A stretch of DNA of 11,984 bases from JAZQUM01 sp045631305. GTDB taxonomy: Bacteria > Bacillota > Clostridia > Oscillospirales > Oscillospiraceae. The position numbers and the translations under genes were made by a program. The notes below the pieces were generated by a model. It was not told where the DNA came from. It saw nothing but the letters and a program-made list of their open reading frames with translations, and searched no databases. The stretch spans positions 1 through 11,984 of the forward strand of contig JAZQUM010000025.1 in assembly GCA_045631305.1 (NCBI GenBank). The letters are read 5' to 3'. Of the stretch, positions 1 through 6,679 are shown in pieces (positions within the stretch are counted from its first letter, which is position 1; every line of letters starts with the position of its first letter).

Positions 1-1
1 G

Positions 2-928
2 ATCACCGGCGCTGCTCAGATGGACGGTGCTATCCTCGTTATCGCTGCTACCGACGGCCCCATGGCTCAGACTCGTGAACACATCCTCCTGGCTCGTCAG
101 GTAGGCGTTCCCGCAATCGTTGTATTCCTGAACAAGTGCGACCAGGTTGACGACGAAGAACTGCTCGAACTGGTTGAAATGGAAGTTCGTGAACTGCTCA
201 GCACCTACGAATTCCCCGGCGACGAACTGCCCATCGTTAAGGGTTCCGCTCTGTACGCTCTGACCTGCGAAAGCAGCGACATGAACGACAAGGACTATGC
301 TTGCATCAAGGAACTGATGGACGCTGTTGACAGCTACATCCCCACTCCCGACCATATGGCAGACCTGCCCTTCCTGTTGCCCGTAGAAGACGTATTCACC
401 ATTTCCGGTCGTGGTACCGTTGCTACCGGCCGTGTTGAACGTGGTCAGCTGAAGCTCAACGATAACGTTGAAATCGTTGGTCTGTCCGACGAAAAGAAGA
501 AGACCGTTGTTACCGGTATCGAAATGTTCCACAAGCTGCTCGACTACGCTGAAGCAGGCGACAACATCGGCGCTCTGCTCCGCGGCGTTGCTAAGACCGA
601 AATCGAACGCGGCCAGGTTCTTTCCGCTCCCAACAGCATCCAGCCCCTCACCAAGTTCGTTGGCCAGGTTTACGTTCTGAGCAAGGACGAAGGCGGCCGT
701 CACACCCCCTTCTTCAACAACTATCGTCCTCAGTTCTATTTCCGTACCACTGACGTTACCGGCGAAATCACCCTTCCCGAAGGCGTTGAAATGTGCATGC
801 CCGGCGACAACGTTGACATGAACGTTGAACTGATCACCCCCATCGCTATCGAAAAGGGTCTCCGCTTCGCTATCCGTGAAGGCGGCCGTACCGTTGGTTC
901 CGGCGTTGTTATCGAAATCGTTGAATAA
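2..928 (+). CDS. tuf: Elongation factor Tu, 5' part missing
   Basis: EF-Tu is the GTPase that carries aminoacyl-tRNA to the ribosomal A site. The reading frame is already open at base 2 and starts in the conserved switch-II-proximal stretch ITGAAQMDGAI. The first roughly 90 residues, including the P-loop, therefore lie outside the window; 308 residues remain. Visible motifs are the guanine-specificity NKCD followed by QVDDEELLELVEMEVRELL, the SAL element, the domain 2 start FLLPVEDVFTISGRGTVATGRVERG, and the domain 3 signatures KDEGGRHTPFF and RPQFYFRTTDVTG. It ends with LRFAIREGGRTVGSGVV. The gene stops with TAA and is followed 37 bases later by a strong hairpin terminator. Codon use is extremely biased (Glu is almost always GAA, Arg mostly CGT/CGC), as expected for one of the most abundant proteins of the cell. 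Identity is certain; whether it belongs to a str operon cannot be seen. Confidence 0.98.
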   Translation: MTGAAQMDGAILVIAATDGPMAQTREHILLARQVGVPAIVVFLNKCDQVDDEELLELVEMEVRELLSTYEFPGDELPIVKGSALYALTCESSDMNDKDYACIKELMDAVDSYIPTPDHMADLPFLLPVEDVFTISGRGTVATGRVERGQLKLNDNVEIVGLSDEKKKTVVTGIEMFHKLLDYAEAGDNIGALLRGVAKTEIERGQVLSAPNSIQPLTKFVGQVYVLSKDEGGRHTPFFNNYRPQFYFRTTDVTGEITLPEGVEMCMPGDNVDMNVELITPIAIEKGLRFAIREGGRTVGSGVVIEIVE

Positions 929-965
929 TCAACTTAGATAATCAACCCTGATATCTTTGGTTTAT

Positions 966-1000
966 AAAAAAGACTGCTGCATCTGCAGCAGTCTTTTTTT
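966..1000. terminator. Bidirectional rho-independent terminator between tuf and the DUF4830 gene
   Basis: Bases 970-981 and 984-995 are perfect reverse complements (AAGACTGCTGCA / TGCAGCAGTCTT), extended by A-tract/T-tract pairing (966-969 with 996-999). The T-run on the right serves tuf. The A-run on the left becomes the U-run for the minus-strand gene, whose stop lies only a few bases away. One hairpin therefore ends both convergent genes. Confidence 0.93.
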
Positions 1001-1002
1001 AT

Positions 1003-1470
1003 TTATTCGCTAAAAAGTGGTGCAATAAATCCGTTTTCTCCTGCGCAGAAAAGATCCGCTGCCACCAAAGTATCCTCATAGAGGTAGAGATTTGCCTGTA
1101 CGCCCTGTAAAGAATCGCCGTAGTTGGTGATAGAATACGTGTAGCGGGTCAATGGCTGACCGCAGTATGGTATGAGATCAAAGCCTTGAGTTAGCTGAAG
1201 TTGATTATATGCAGTGTATCGTTCATCCAAAGGGGAGGGCAGTTGGAGATCCAATGTGGCAATGGGATCCTCGATGGCTTCTAAACCGCAGGAGGAGAGG
1301 AGTTGCAACCGAGCCTCATTTGTGGAAAGATTGCTGAAAGGGGAGTTTTGCTCCGGGAATGCTTCTTTAGCTGGTGCAAAAAGCAGAAAAAGACCAAGAA
1401 TACAAAGAGCGACAGCGACGAGGAGAAAAATGGCTTTCTTTTTAGAAAGCTTGGCAGTGACGATCAGCAT
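1003..1470 (-). CDS. DUF4830 domain-containing membrane-anchored protein
   Basis: A 155-residue protein of unknown function. It has a short basic N-terminus (TAKLSKKK), one hydrophobic helix at about residues 12-32, then an exported or cytosolic-side domain of about 120 residues. That domain resembles the DUF4830 family of Clostridia: NEARLQLLSSCGLE near the start, a YNQLQLTQGFDLIPYCG block, then RYTYSITNYGD and a C-terminal VQANLYLYEDTLVAADL. The open frame extends upstream to 1626. The ATG at 1470 is chosen because AGGAGG sits five bases upstream of it on the minus strand and because the longer frame would run into the divergent gene at 1571. It is convergent with tuf and shares its terminator. 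Topology suggests a single-pass membrane anchor. No enzymatic motif is visible and no biochemical role is claimed. Confidence is high for a real gene and moderate-high for the family. Confidence 0.85.
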   Translation of the reverse strand: MLIVTAKLSKKKAIFLLVAVALCILGLFLLFAPAKEAFPEQNSPFSNLSTNEARLQLLSSCGLEAIEDPIATLDLQLPSPLDERYTAYNQLQLTQGFDLIPYCGQPLTRYTYSITNYGDSLQGVQANLYLYEDTLVAADLFCAGENGFIAPLFSE

Positions 1471-1509
1471 AAGTGCCTCCTGAAGAGTGTGTTGATTTCT
1501 AATGATATA

Positions 1510-1538
1510 TTCATTTTTGAACGGATCTATGCTATGAT
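1510..1538 (+). promoter_or_regulatory. Possible promoter of the rsuA-like gene
   Basis: TATGAT at 1533-1538 matches the -10 consensus at five of six bases. The best -35 at 17 bases spacing is TTCATT (1510-1515), only three of six. Predicted transcription would start near 1545, about 26 bases before the ATG. This 100-base divergent region (1471-1570) must also hold the promoter of the minus-strand DUF4830 gene, but I see no convincing pair for it. Confidence 0.35.
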
Positions 1539-1570
1539 AAGAAAAATGTAAAGAAAAAGAGGTAAGGACT

Positions 1571-2317
1571 ATGGCTAAAATTCGCCTGGATAAGTGGATT
1601 GCTTCCACGGGTATTGCATCCCGCAAAGAAGTGAAGCTTTATGCAAAGCAGGGGCGCATCAGTGTTAATGGCGTTGTGGCGCGCAGCGCAGAGGACAAGC
1701 TGGATCCCGAAGCAGACGTTGTTTTACTGGATGGAAAGGCCGTTTCTTACCACGAATTCACCTATGTAATGATGCATAAGCCGGCAGGCGTTCTTTCTGC
1801 TACTGAGGATAAACGAGAAGAGACTGTGCTGGATTTGCTGCCGCCGGAACTGCAAAAACAAGATCTTTTCCCGGTGGGGCGGTTAGATAAGGATACCGAA
1901 GGTTTGCTGCTGCTGACTAATGACGGCTCTTTAGCACATGAATTACTCTCTCCCCGTCACCATGTAGATAAAGTTTATCTGGCGTTGACAGACGGCTGTG
2001 TTAATCAGGCGGATTGTGAAGCATTTGCAGCAGGAATGGAACTGGGAGACGGATTGCATTGCATGCCGGCTGGCTTGGAGATTTTGGAGGCAGGCGAAGA
2101 GAGTCGTGTCCTTGTGACGCTGCGGGAAGGAAAATTCCACCAGGTAAAGCGCATGCTTGCCGCTTGTGGAAAGCCTGTGAAATACCTTAAACGGCTATCC
2201 ATGGGCAGCTTGATTTTAGATGAAAAATTAGACAAAGGCAGCTGGCGTTTCCTGGAAAATGATGAACTGGAAGCCCTGAAAAGAACCATGCAGGCAAAAG
2301 AAAATTCGAAAAAATAG
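1571..2317 (+). CDS. rsuA: RsuA-type rRNA small-subunit pseudouridine synthase
   Basis: A 248-residue enzyme converting a specific uridine in rRNA to pseudouridine. An S4 RNA-binding domain occupies about residues 3-58 (IRLDKWIASTGIASRKE, then QGRISVNG). The catalytic domain has the family motif GRLDKDTEGLLLLTNDG at 103-119, with the nucleophilic Asp predicted at 106, and HQVKRM at 190-195. The segment SPRHHVDKVYLAL and the YVMMHKPAGV stretch look more like RsuA (16S rRNA U516) than like RluB/E/F, but the paralogues are close and the symbol is a best guess. The ATG is preceded by GAGGTAAGG a few bases upstream. The gene stands alone: divergent from the DUF4830 gene and followed by a fresh promoter for the regulator downstream. 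Length is usual for the family. The Lys/Glu-rich tail after residue 236 is probably flexible. Confidence 0.9.
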   Translation: MAKIRLDKWIASTGIASRKEVKLYAKQGRISVNGVVARSAEDKLDPEADVVLLDGKAVSYHEFTYVMMHKPAGVLSATEDKREETVLDLLPPELQKQDLFPVGRLDKDTEGLLLLTNDGSLAHELLSPRHHVDKVYLALTDGCVNQADCEAFAAGMELGDGLHCMPAGLEILEAGEESRVLVTLREGKFHQVKRMLAACGKPVKYLKRLSMGSLILDEKLDKGSWRFLENDELEALKRTMQAKENSKK

Positions 2318-2359
2318 ACAAAAGTTTCGGATTTTTTTGTTGAAAATAGAAAAAATATC

Positions 2360-2388
2360 TTGCAAATTCCATCCCGGGACTTTATAAT
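2360..2388 (+). promoter_or_regulatory. Sigma-A promoter of the CdaR/PucR-like regulator
   Basis: TTGCAA (2360-2365) and a perfect TATAAT (2383-2388) are separated by exactly 17 bases. Predicted start of transcription is near 2395, giving a leader of about 60 bases. A GC-rich hairpin (CGCGC 2426-2430, loop CGG, GCGCG 2434-2438) lies just before the GAGGAGG ribosome binding site at 2442-2448. Confidence 0.75.
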
Positions 2389-2454
2389 GACCTTGTAGTC
2401 ATATTGCACAAAGAAAAAGTGTGAACGCGCCGGGCGCGGATGAGGAGGATAGCT

Positions 2455-3543
2455 ATGTCTGGTAGAATTTTCCAGAATGTGGTACTGCAGCTGAAAGAAA
2501 ATACTGATCGTATCATCGGTGTGATTGATGAAGAAGGGATCGTTGTAGCTTGTAGTGAGCTGTCCATGATCGGTCAGAAGTGGTCTGAAGCAGTGGATAT
2601 GATCCAGCAGGCAGAAGATCAGGTGATCACCTTTGAAGGTAAGGCTTTCAAGGCTCTTTCCGGTTGGGGCAATTCTTTCGATTGTGCGGCTTTTGCCGTA
2701 GGTGAGGATGAGGTCAGCAGAACTGTTTGTGCTATGGCCACGGTTTCCCTCAATGCCGCAAAGGTTTACTATGAAGAAAAGCACGATCGTGGTGCTTTCA
2801 TTAAGAATATTATTTCCGACAACATCATGCTGGGTGATATCTACATCCGCGCTAAGGAACTGCGCGTGGCTGAAGATGTGGCTCGTGGTGTGTTTGTGAT
2901 CCGCTCTTTGAAGAAGGGTGAGCCCATTCAGGTTGATGTGGTACAGAGCATGTTCCCCGACCGTCAGAACGATTTCGTTCTCAGCGTAGGCGATGGTGAT
3001 GTGGTGCTGATTCATCAGCTGCCCGACAGCATGGCCGGCAAGGAACTCAACAAGATTGCGCAGAAGATCGAAGAAGGCCTGCGCAGCGGTGAAGACAGCA
3101 TCGTTGTCGGTATCGGTACCGTGGCAATGCACCTGCACGAACTGGCGAAGTCTTACAAGGAAGCACAGATCGCCATTGAAGTGGGCAAGGTATTTGACAC
3201 CGAAAAGTATGTTATCAACTACGAAAATCTGGGTATCGGCCGTCTGATCTATCAGCTGCCCACTACCCTTTGCGAAATGTTCCTGCAGGAAGTTTTCAAA
3301 AAGAATCCCATTGATGCGCTGGATCAGGAGACTCTCTTTACTATCCACAATTTCTTTGAAAACAACCTTAACGTGTCTGAAACGGCTCGCAAGCTGTTTG
3401 TACACCGCAATACTTTGGTATACCGCCTGGAAAAGATCAAGAAGATCACCGGTCTTGATCTGCGCGAATTTGATGATGCAATTACCTTCAAAGTAGCTTT
3501 GATGGTAAAGAAGTATCTTTCTTCCCGCGGTATCGATGCATAA
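2455..3543 (+). CDS. CdaR/PucR-family transcriptional regulator
   Basis: A 362-residue regulator. The N-terminal 85 or so residues (VVLQLKENTDRIIGVIDEEG and following) look like the PAS-like sugar-diacid recognition domain of CdaR proteins. About 130-255 fits the degenerate GGDEF-like middle domain of the PucR/CdaR class (VVGIGTVAMHLHELAKSYKEAQIAIEVG). Residues 293-350 form the C-terminal HTH (FFENNLNVSETARKLFVHRNTLVYRLEKIKKITGLDL), whose RNTLxYRLxKI signature is diagnostic. The ATG at 2455 is chosen over one at 2440, because the upstream one overlaps GAGGAGG, the ribosome binding site six bases before 2455. It has its own promoter and terminator, so it is monocistronic, and lies directly upstream of ftsEX. 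No diacid catabolic genes are nearby, so glycerate/glucarate sensing is not supported. A link to ftsEX or to central metabolism is inference only. Confidence 0.88.
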   Translation: MSGRIFQNVVLQLKENTDRIIGVIDEEGIVVACSELSMIGQKWSEAVDMIQQAEDQVITFEGKAFKALSGWGNSFDCAAFAVGEDEVSRTVCAMATVSLNAAKVYYEEKHDRGAFIKNIISDNIMLGDIYIRAKELRVAEDVARGVFVIRSLKKGEPIQVDVVQSMFPDRQNDFVLSVGDGDVVLIHQLPDSMAGKELNKIAQKIEEGLRSGEDSIVVGIGTVAMHLHELAKSYKEAQIAIEVGKVFDTEKYVINYENLGIGRLIYQLPTTLCEMFLQEVFKKNPIDALDQETLFTIHNFFENNLNVSETARKLFVHRNTLVYRLEKIKKITGLDLREFDDAITFKVALMVKKYLSSRGIDA

Positions 3544-3551
3544 AATACAAC

Positions 3552-3590
3552 AAGAAAACCCACGCGGTATACCGTGTGGGTTTTCTTATT
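3552..3590 (+). terminator. Rho-independent terminator after the CdaR/PucR-like gene
   Basis: Long stem pairing 3552-3568 with 3571-3587 (AAGAAAACCCACGCGG... against ...CCGTGTGGGTTTTCTT) with one G-T wobble. The loop is very small and the right arm is T-rich. It starts eight bases after the stop codon. Confidence 0.9.
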
Positions 3591-3647
3591 GCGAAGGTTT
3601 TACAGTGATATTTGAGACGATGGAGTGCAGTTAAAAAATGGAAGGGA

Positions 3648-3681
3648 AAAAGCGAGAAATTTGCAATATTTTCTCGCTTTT
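3648..3681. terminator. Second hairpin upstream of ftsE, possible terminator
   Basis: A perfect 12-base inverted repeat, AAAAGCGAGAAA (3648-3659) and TTTCTCGCTTTT (3670-3681), with a ten-base loop. The right arm ends in TTTT, so it could be a backup terminator after the regulator gene or, reading the minus strand, a bidirectional one. It ends just before the ftsE promoter, insulating it from upstream transcription. Confidence 0.55.
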
Positions 3682-3685
3682 CATG

Positions 3686-3714
3686 TTGCATGGTGTTGTA
3701 ACTTTTGTTACAAT
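3686..3714 (+). promoter_or_regulatory. Promoter of the ftsE-ftsX-M23 operon
   Basis: TTGCAT (3686-3691) and TACAAT (3709-3714) are exactly 17 bases apart; the -10 matches consensus at five of six bases. Predicted transcription starts near 3721, giving a leader of about 85 bases before the ftsE ATG. The -10 lies inside a perfect palindrome (separate entry). Confidence 0.6.
3696..3713. promoter_or_regulatory. Operator-like palindrome over the ftsE -10 region
   Basis: TTGTAAC (3696-3702), spacer TTTT, GTTACAA (3707-3713): a perfect 7-base inverted repeat with a four-base spacer. It covers the promoter spacer and most of the -10 hexamer. A protein bound here would block RNA polymerase. It resembles but does not fit the GlnR/TnrA box (TGTNA-N7-TNACA), since the gap is six, nor the Gram-positive LexA box. 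Its regulator is unknown. Confidence 0.5.
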
Positions 3715-3740
3715 ATTTAGGTAAATTATGTAGACTGGGT

Positions 3741-3766
3741 GCAGTATGTTGCGGTAAACATGCTGC
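3741..3766 (+). promoter_or_regulatory. Leader hairpin of the ftsE transcript
   Basis: GCAGTATGTT (3741-3750) pairs with AACATGCTGC (3757-3766) through ten pairs including one G-T wobble, with the six-base loop GCGGTA. No T-run follows, so it is not a terminator. It lies in the 5' untranslated region 25 bases before the AAGGTGAGG ribosome binding site and could stabilise the message or bind a factor. Confidence 0.45.
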
Positions 3767-3805
3767 TGTGACTTTAGATACAGATACCGAAAGGTGAGGT
3801 AACAT

Positions 3806-4495
3806 ATGATTCGATTGAAAGATGTCGAAATGGTATATGAGAATGGCACAGCTGCGGCCCGCGGCCTCTCTCTTACTATTGAAGACGGTGAGTTTGCTTT
3901 TATCGTTGGTCCCTCCGGTTCCGGCAAGTCCACGCTGATCAAGATTTTGACAGCAGAAGTTTTCCCCACTGCCGGCCGCGCTATGGTCAATGGCTATAAT
4001 CTCAACAATATTTCTAACCGTCAGATCCCTCTGATGCGTCGCACGGTTGGCGTTATTTTCCAGGATTTCCGTCTCATCGCCAAGAAAACGGTGTATGACA
4101 ATCTGGCATTCGCTATGCGCTGCGTAGGTGCAACGCCTGCAGAGATCAAGAGCCGCATTCCTTATGTGCTGGATCTGGTGGATCTTACGGGTAAGGAAGA
4201 TCGCTATCCCGATGAACTTTCCGGCGGTGAGCAGCAGCGTGTTGCTGTGGCCCGCGCGCTGGTGAACAATCCTTCCACCATTATTGCCGACGAACCCACC
4301 GGTAACCTGGACCCCGTCCGCAGCCTTGAGACTATGATGCTGCTGGAGAAGATCAATGAACTGGGCACCACCGTAGTGGTGGTTACCCATGAACGTGATC
4401 TGGTAGACCGCTTCTCCAAGCGTGTAATCATGCTGGAAGAAGGCAGAGTGGTAAGCGATGCAGTTGGCGCATACGGAGGGACGACGGTACGATGA
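3806..4495 (+). CDS. ftsE: Cell division ABC transporter ATPase FtsE
   Basis: A 229-residue ATPase that, with FtsX, forms a mechanotransmitting ABC complex activating cell-wall hydrolases. In the MacB/FtsE class, ATP hydrolysis drives conformational change, not transport. All nucleotide-binding elements are present: Walker A GPSGSGKST at 35-43, Q-loop Gln86 in VGVIFQDFRL, signature LSGGEQQRVAVAR at 138-150, Walker B with Asp162 and catalytic Glu163 (IIADEPTGNLD), and the H-loop His195. The combination QDFRLI...TVYDN(L/V)AF is typical of FtsE. The ATG is preceded by AAGGTGAGG with a six-base gap. The end overlaps the ftsX start by four bases (ATGA), indicating translational coupling and a 1:1 complex. 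Transcription probably begins at the 3686-3714 promoter. Nothing is missing or unusual in the protein itself. Confidence 0.97.
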   Translation: MIRLKDVEMVYENGTAAARGLSLTIEDGEFAFIVGPSGSGKSTLIKILTAEVFPTAGRAMVNGYNLNNISNRQIPLMRRTVGVIFQDFRLIAKKTVYDNLAFAMRCVGATPAEIKSRIPYVLDLVDLTGKEDRYPDELSGGEQQRVAVARALVNNPSTIIADEPTGNLDPVRSLETMMLLEKINELGTTVVVVTHERDLVDRFSKRVIMLEEGRVVSDAVGAYGGTTVR

Positions 4496-5382
4496 AAAAG
4501 AGATGTAATATTGGATATTTCTTCCGGGAAGGCCTCGGCAATATGTTTACCCATGGTTTTATGTCTTTTGCATCTGTGGGTGTGACGGTTGCTTGTCTTT
4601 TGATTATGGGCACTTTTTCTCTGGTGGCCCTGAATGCAGATGCTCTGTTGAATGAACTGGAGCAGGACAACGAAATTCTGGCATTTGTGGATGAAACCTT
4701 GAGCGAAGCCCAGGCCCGGAATTTGGAAAAGGAGATCCTGGCTGTTCCCAATGTAACGGGTGCGCGCTTTATTTCCCGTGAGGAAGCAGGAAAAGCTTAT
4801 TCCGAGCAGTATGCGGATGAAGAGATGTTCCAGGATCTGGATCCTGCCATTTTCCGTCACCGCTTTGCCATTCAGGTTTCTGACCTTGAACTGGTAGGCG
4901 AAACGGCTGCAGATATTCGCGAAGTGGATCATATTGCTGATATCAATGCTTTTGAAGATGTTGCCAACGGTTTTGTGGCTGTGCGCAATATTGCAAGTGT
5001 TGTTTGCATAGCATTGATCGCGATCCTTTTCGTTGTTTCCATGTTTATTATTTCTAACACCATTAAGCTTACCACCTTTGACCGTCGCGAAGAGATTGCG
5101 ATTATGAAGATGGTGGGCGCTACCAACGGATTTATCCGCTGGCCCTTTGTGTATGAAGGTTTGCTGATCGGTGTTCTCAGCGCAGGTATTGCATTTGGTT
5201 TGCAGTGGCTTTTGTACGCGGCTATGGTGCAGGGTGTCAACAATTCCAATGCACTGCAGTTGGTGACGCTGCTGGAATTTGAAACCATTTGGATTCCTGT
5301 TGCAGGCGTTTTCGCGTTGGCAGGTATTTTGGTAGGTGTTTGCGGCAGCTTGTCTGCCATCCGTAAATTCCTTCGCGTGTAA
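4492..5382 (+). CDS. ftsX: Cell division membrane protein FtsX
   Basis: A 296-residue polytopic partner of FtsE. The order of segments is that of FtsX: a cytosolic N-terminus, TM1 about 25-48, a large extracellular domain about 49-164 that in relatives contacts the hydrolase, TM2 about 165-190, a cytosolic loop with the conserved DRREEIAIMKMVGATNGFIRWPF block (about 197-219), TM3 about 217-245 and TM4 about 267-288. The start overlaps the ftsE stop (ATGA). The end lies 17 bases before the M23 peptidase gene, whose product is the probable extracellular client. The charged DRREEI(A/G)IMKxVGA signature and length support FtsX over a general MacB permease. No gap or frameshift is seen. Confidence 0.96.
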   Translation: MKKRCNIGYFFREGLGNMFTHGFMSFASVGVTVACLLIMGTFSLVALNADALLNELEQDNEILAFVDETLSEAQARNLEKEILAVPNVTGARFISREEAGKAYSEQYADEEMFQDLDPAIFRHRFAIQVSDLELVGETAADIREVDHIADINAFEDVANGFVAVRNIASVVCIALIAILFVVSMFIISNTIKLTTFDRREEIAIMKMVGATNGFIRWPFVYEGLLIGVLSAGIAFGLQWLLYAAMVQGVNNSNALQLVTLLEFETIWIPVAGVFALAGILVGVCGSLSAIRKFLRV

Positions 5383-5399
5383 GAAAACAGGGAGGCACC

Positions 5400-6638
5400 A
5401 TGAGAAAGAAAAAATGGTTCAGTCGCCTTGCGGCGCTGGCGCTTTGTGTGCTGATGTTTGCGTCTGATGCGCTTCCTGCTGCTGCGGTAACGCAGGCAGA
5501 TATTGATAAGCTCAAAGCAGAGGCTGCAGAAAAGGCAGGCGAGAAAAAAGAACTGCAGGCGCAGCTGGATGCCATGGCTGATGATCTGGCTGCGGCTACG
5601 GAAAAGAAGCTGCTGCTGGATGAGCAGTGCGCCGTGATCGCAGAAGAAGTGGCCGCTGCAGAAGAAATCATTGCAGGCTATAAAGCACTGATCGAGCAGA
5701 CAAAAGCCGACCTTGCTGCAGCAGAAGAGCGGGAAAAAGAGCAGTATGCTCTTTTCTGCAAGCATGTTCGCGCTATGGAAGAGCGCGGTACGGTAAGTTA
5801 CTGGTCTGTGCTTTTCAAGGCTACCAGTTTTACCGACCTTCTGAGCCGTCTGGACTTTATCAATGAAGTAATGCATTCCGATCAGAAGGTGATCGATGCG
5901 CTGAAGGCTTTGCAGGAAGAGATCGCTTTGAAGAAGGCAGAGCAGGAAACGCAGCTTGCCGAAGAAGAGGCAGCCAAGGCTGAACTGGAAGCGCGTCAGA
6001 GCGAACTGGAAGCCAAGCGCGCCGAGGCTGTAGAGGTCTTCAATGCCCTGAAGGCAGATGAAGCTGCCTTTGAATCAATGATCGCAGCGGCAGAAGCCGA
6101 GCAGGAAAAGCTCCGCAAGGAAGCGGATGCCTTGGCAAAAAAGCTGCAGGAAGAGCAGGCTGCCCGCGGTGAATCCACCGCCAGCAATCCCGGCGGCTAC
6201 ATCTGGCCTTGCAACAGCCGCTATATTACCTCCACCGTAGGCGGACGCAATTCCCCCGGCGGTGTTGGCTCCACCAACCATAAGGGGACGGATATCGGCC
6301 GCGTGGGCTATACCAGCTCTGTTTACGCATCCAAGGCCGGTACGGTTATCGTTTCCCAGTATTCCAATTCTTACGGCAACTATGTGGTCATTTCCCATGG
6401 CAGCGGCAATACCACCCTCTATGCGCATATGAGCAGCCGCAAAGTCAGCGTGGGTCAGTATGTGTCTCAAGGTACGGTTATTGGTATTACGGGTAATTCA
6501 GGCCGTTCCACCGGTCCCCATCTCCATTTTGAGATCAAGGAAAATGGAACGATAATCAATCCCCTGAGTCACGGTAAGCGTCCTGCTATGGGTTACCTCA
6601 GCGGCTATTCGCTTTCCGGCTCGGCAGTAAGTTCATGA
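5400..6638 (+). CDS. Secreted PcsB-like coiled-coil / M23 peptidoglycan endopeptidase
   Basis: A 412-residue murein hydrolase, probable partner of FtsEX. Residues 1-29 form a signal peptide (basic MRKKKW, hydrophobic core, cleavage likely after ALPAAA). About 31-257 is a long Ala/Glu/Lys-rich coiled coil including the PcsB-type central helices (YWSVLFKATSFTDLLSRLDF at 134-153). About 266-392 is an M23/LytM domain. Its predicted zinc ligands His294, Asp298 (HKGTD) and His376 (HLH), and the catalytic histidines His343 (YAHM) and His374, are all present, so it should be active, unlike the degenerate EnvC domain of Gram-negatives. The cut bond is presumably in stem-peptide cross-links. The ATG follows AGGGAGG by four bases, 17 bases after ftsX. 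The coiled coil probably holds the enzyme inactive until FtsEX acts. The C-terminal SG(Y)S-rich tail is short and low in complexity. Confidence 0.93.
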   Translation: MRKKKWFSRLAALALCVLMFASDALPAAAVTQADIDKLKAEAAEKAGEKKELQAQLDAMADDLAAATEKKLLLDEQCAVIAEEVAAAEEIIAGYKALIEQTKADLAAAEEREKEQYALFCKHVRAMEERGTVSYWSVLFKATSFTDLLSRLDFINEVMHSDQKVIDALKALQEEIALKKAEQETQLAEEEAAKAELEARQSELEAKRAEAVEVFNALKADEAAFESMIAAAEAEQEKLRKEADALAKKLQEEQAARGESTASNPGGYIWPCNSRYITSTVGGRNSPGGVGSTNHKGTDIGRVGYTSSVYASKAGTVIVSQYSNSYGNYVVISHGSGNTTLYAHMSSRKVSVGQYVSQGTVIGITGNSGRSTGPHLHFEIKENGTIINPLSHGKRPAMGYLSGYSLSGSAVSS

Positions 6639-6642
6639 TTTT

Positions 6643-6679
6643 ATCACCCTCTCCATAGGATGGAGAGGGTGATTTTTTT
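6643..6679 (+). terminator. Terminator of the ftsEX-M23 operon
   Basis: A perfect 13-base stem (6643-6655 with 6661-6673), loop TAGGA, followed by a run of seven T (6673-6679). The stem begins five bases after the M23 stop. The T-run runs directly into the ATG of the next gene, so that gene would need read-through, or a start downstream. Confidence 0.9.

Noticed and set aside
1471..1626. Longer N-terminus for the DUF4830 protein
   Set aside because: It would overlap the divergent rsuA-like gene, and AGGAGG is placed precisely before the ATG at 1470.
2005..3405. A 466-codon open frame on the minus strand
   Set aside because: It is antisense to the end of the rsuA-like gene and most of the regulator, runs across the promoter between them, and has no family resemblance.
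3696..3713. Palindrome as a GlnR/TnrA or LexA box
   Set aside because: The gap is six instead of seven for TGTNA/TNACA, and the half-site is TAAC/GTTA instead of GAAC/GTTC; kept as an unassigned operator-like site.
4929..5876. Long minus-strand frame opposite ftsX and the M23 gene
   Set aside because: A shadow of two certain genes; its Ser/Ile-rich composition is what a reverse reading of such genes gives.
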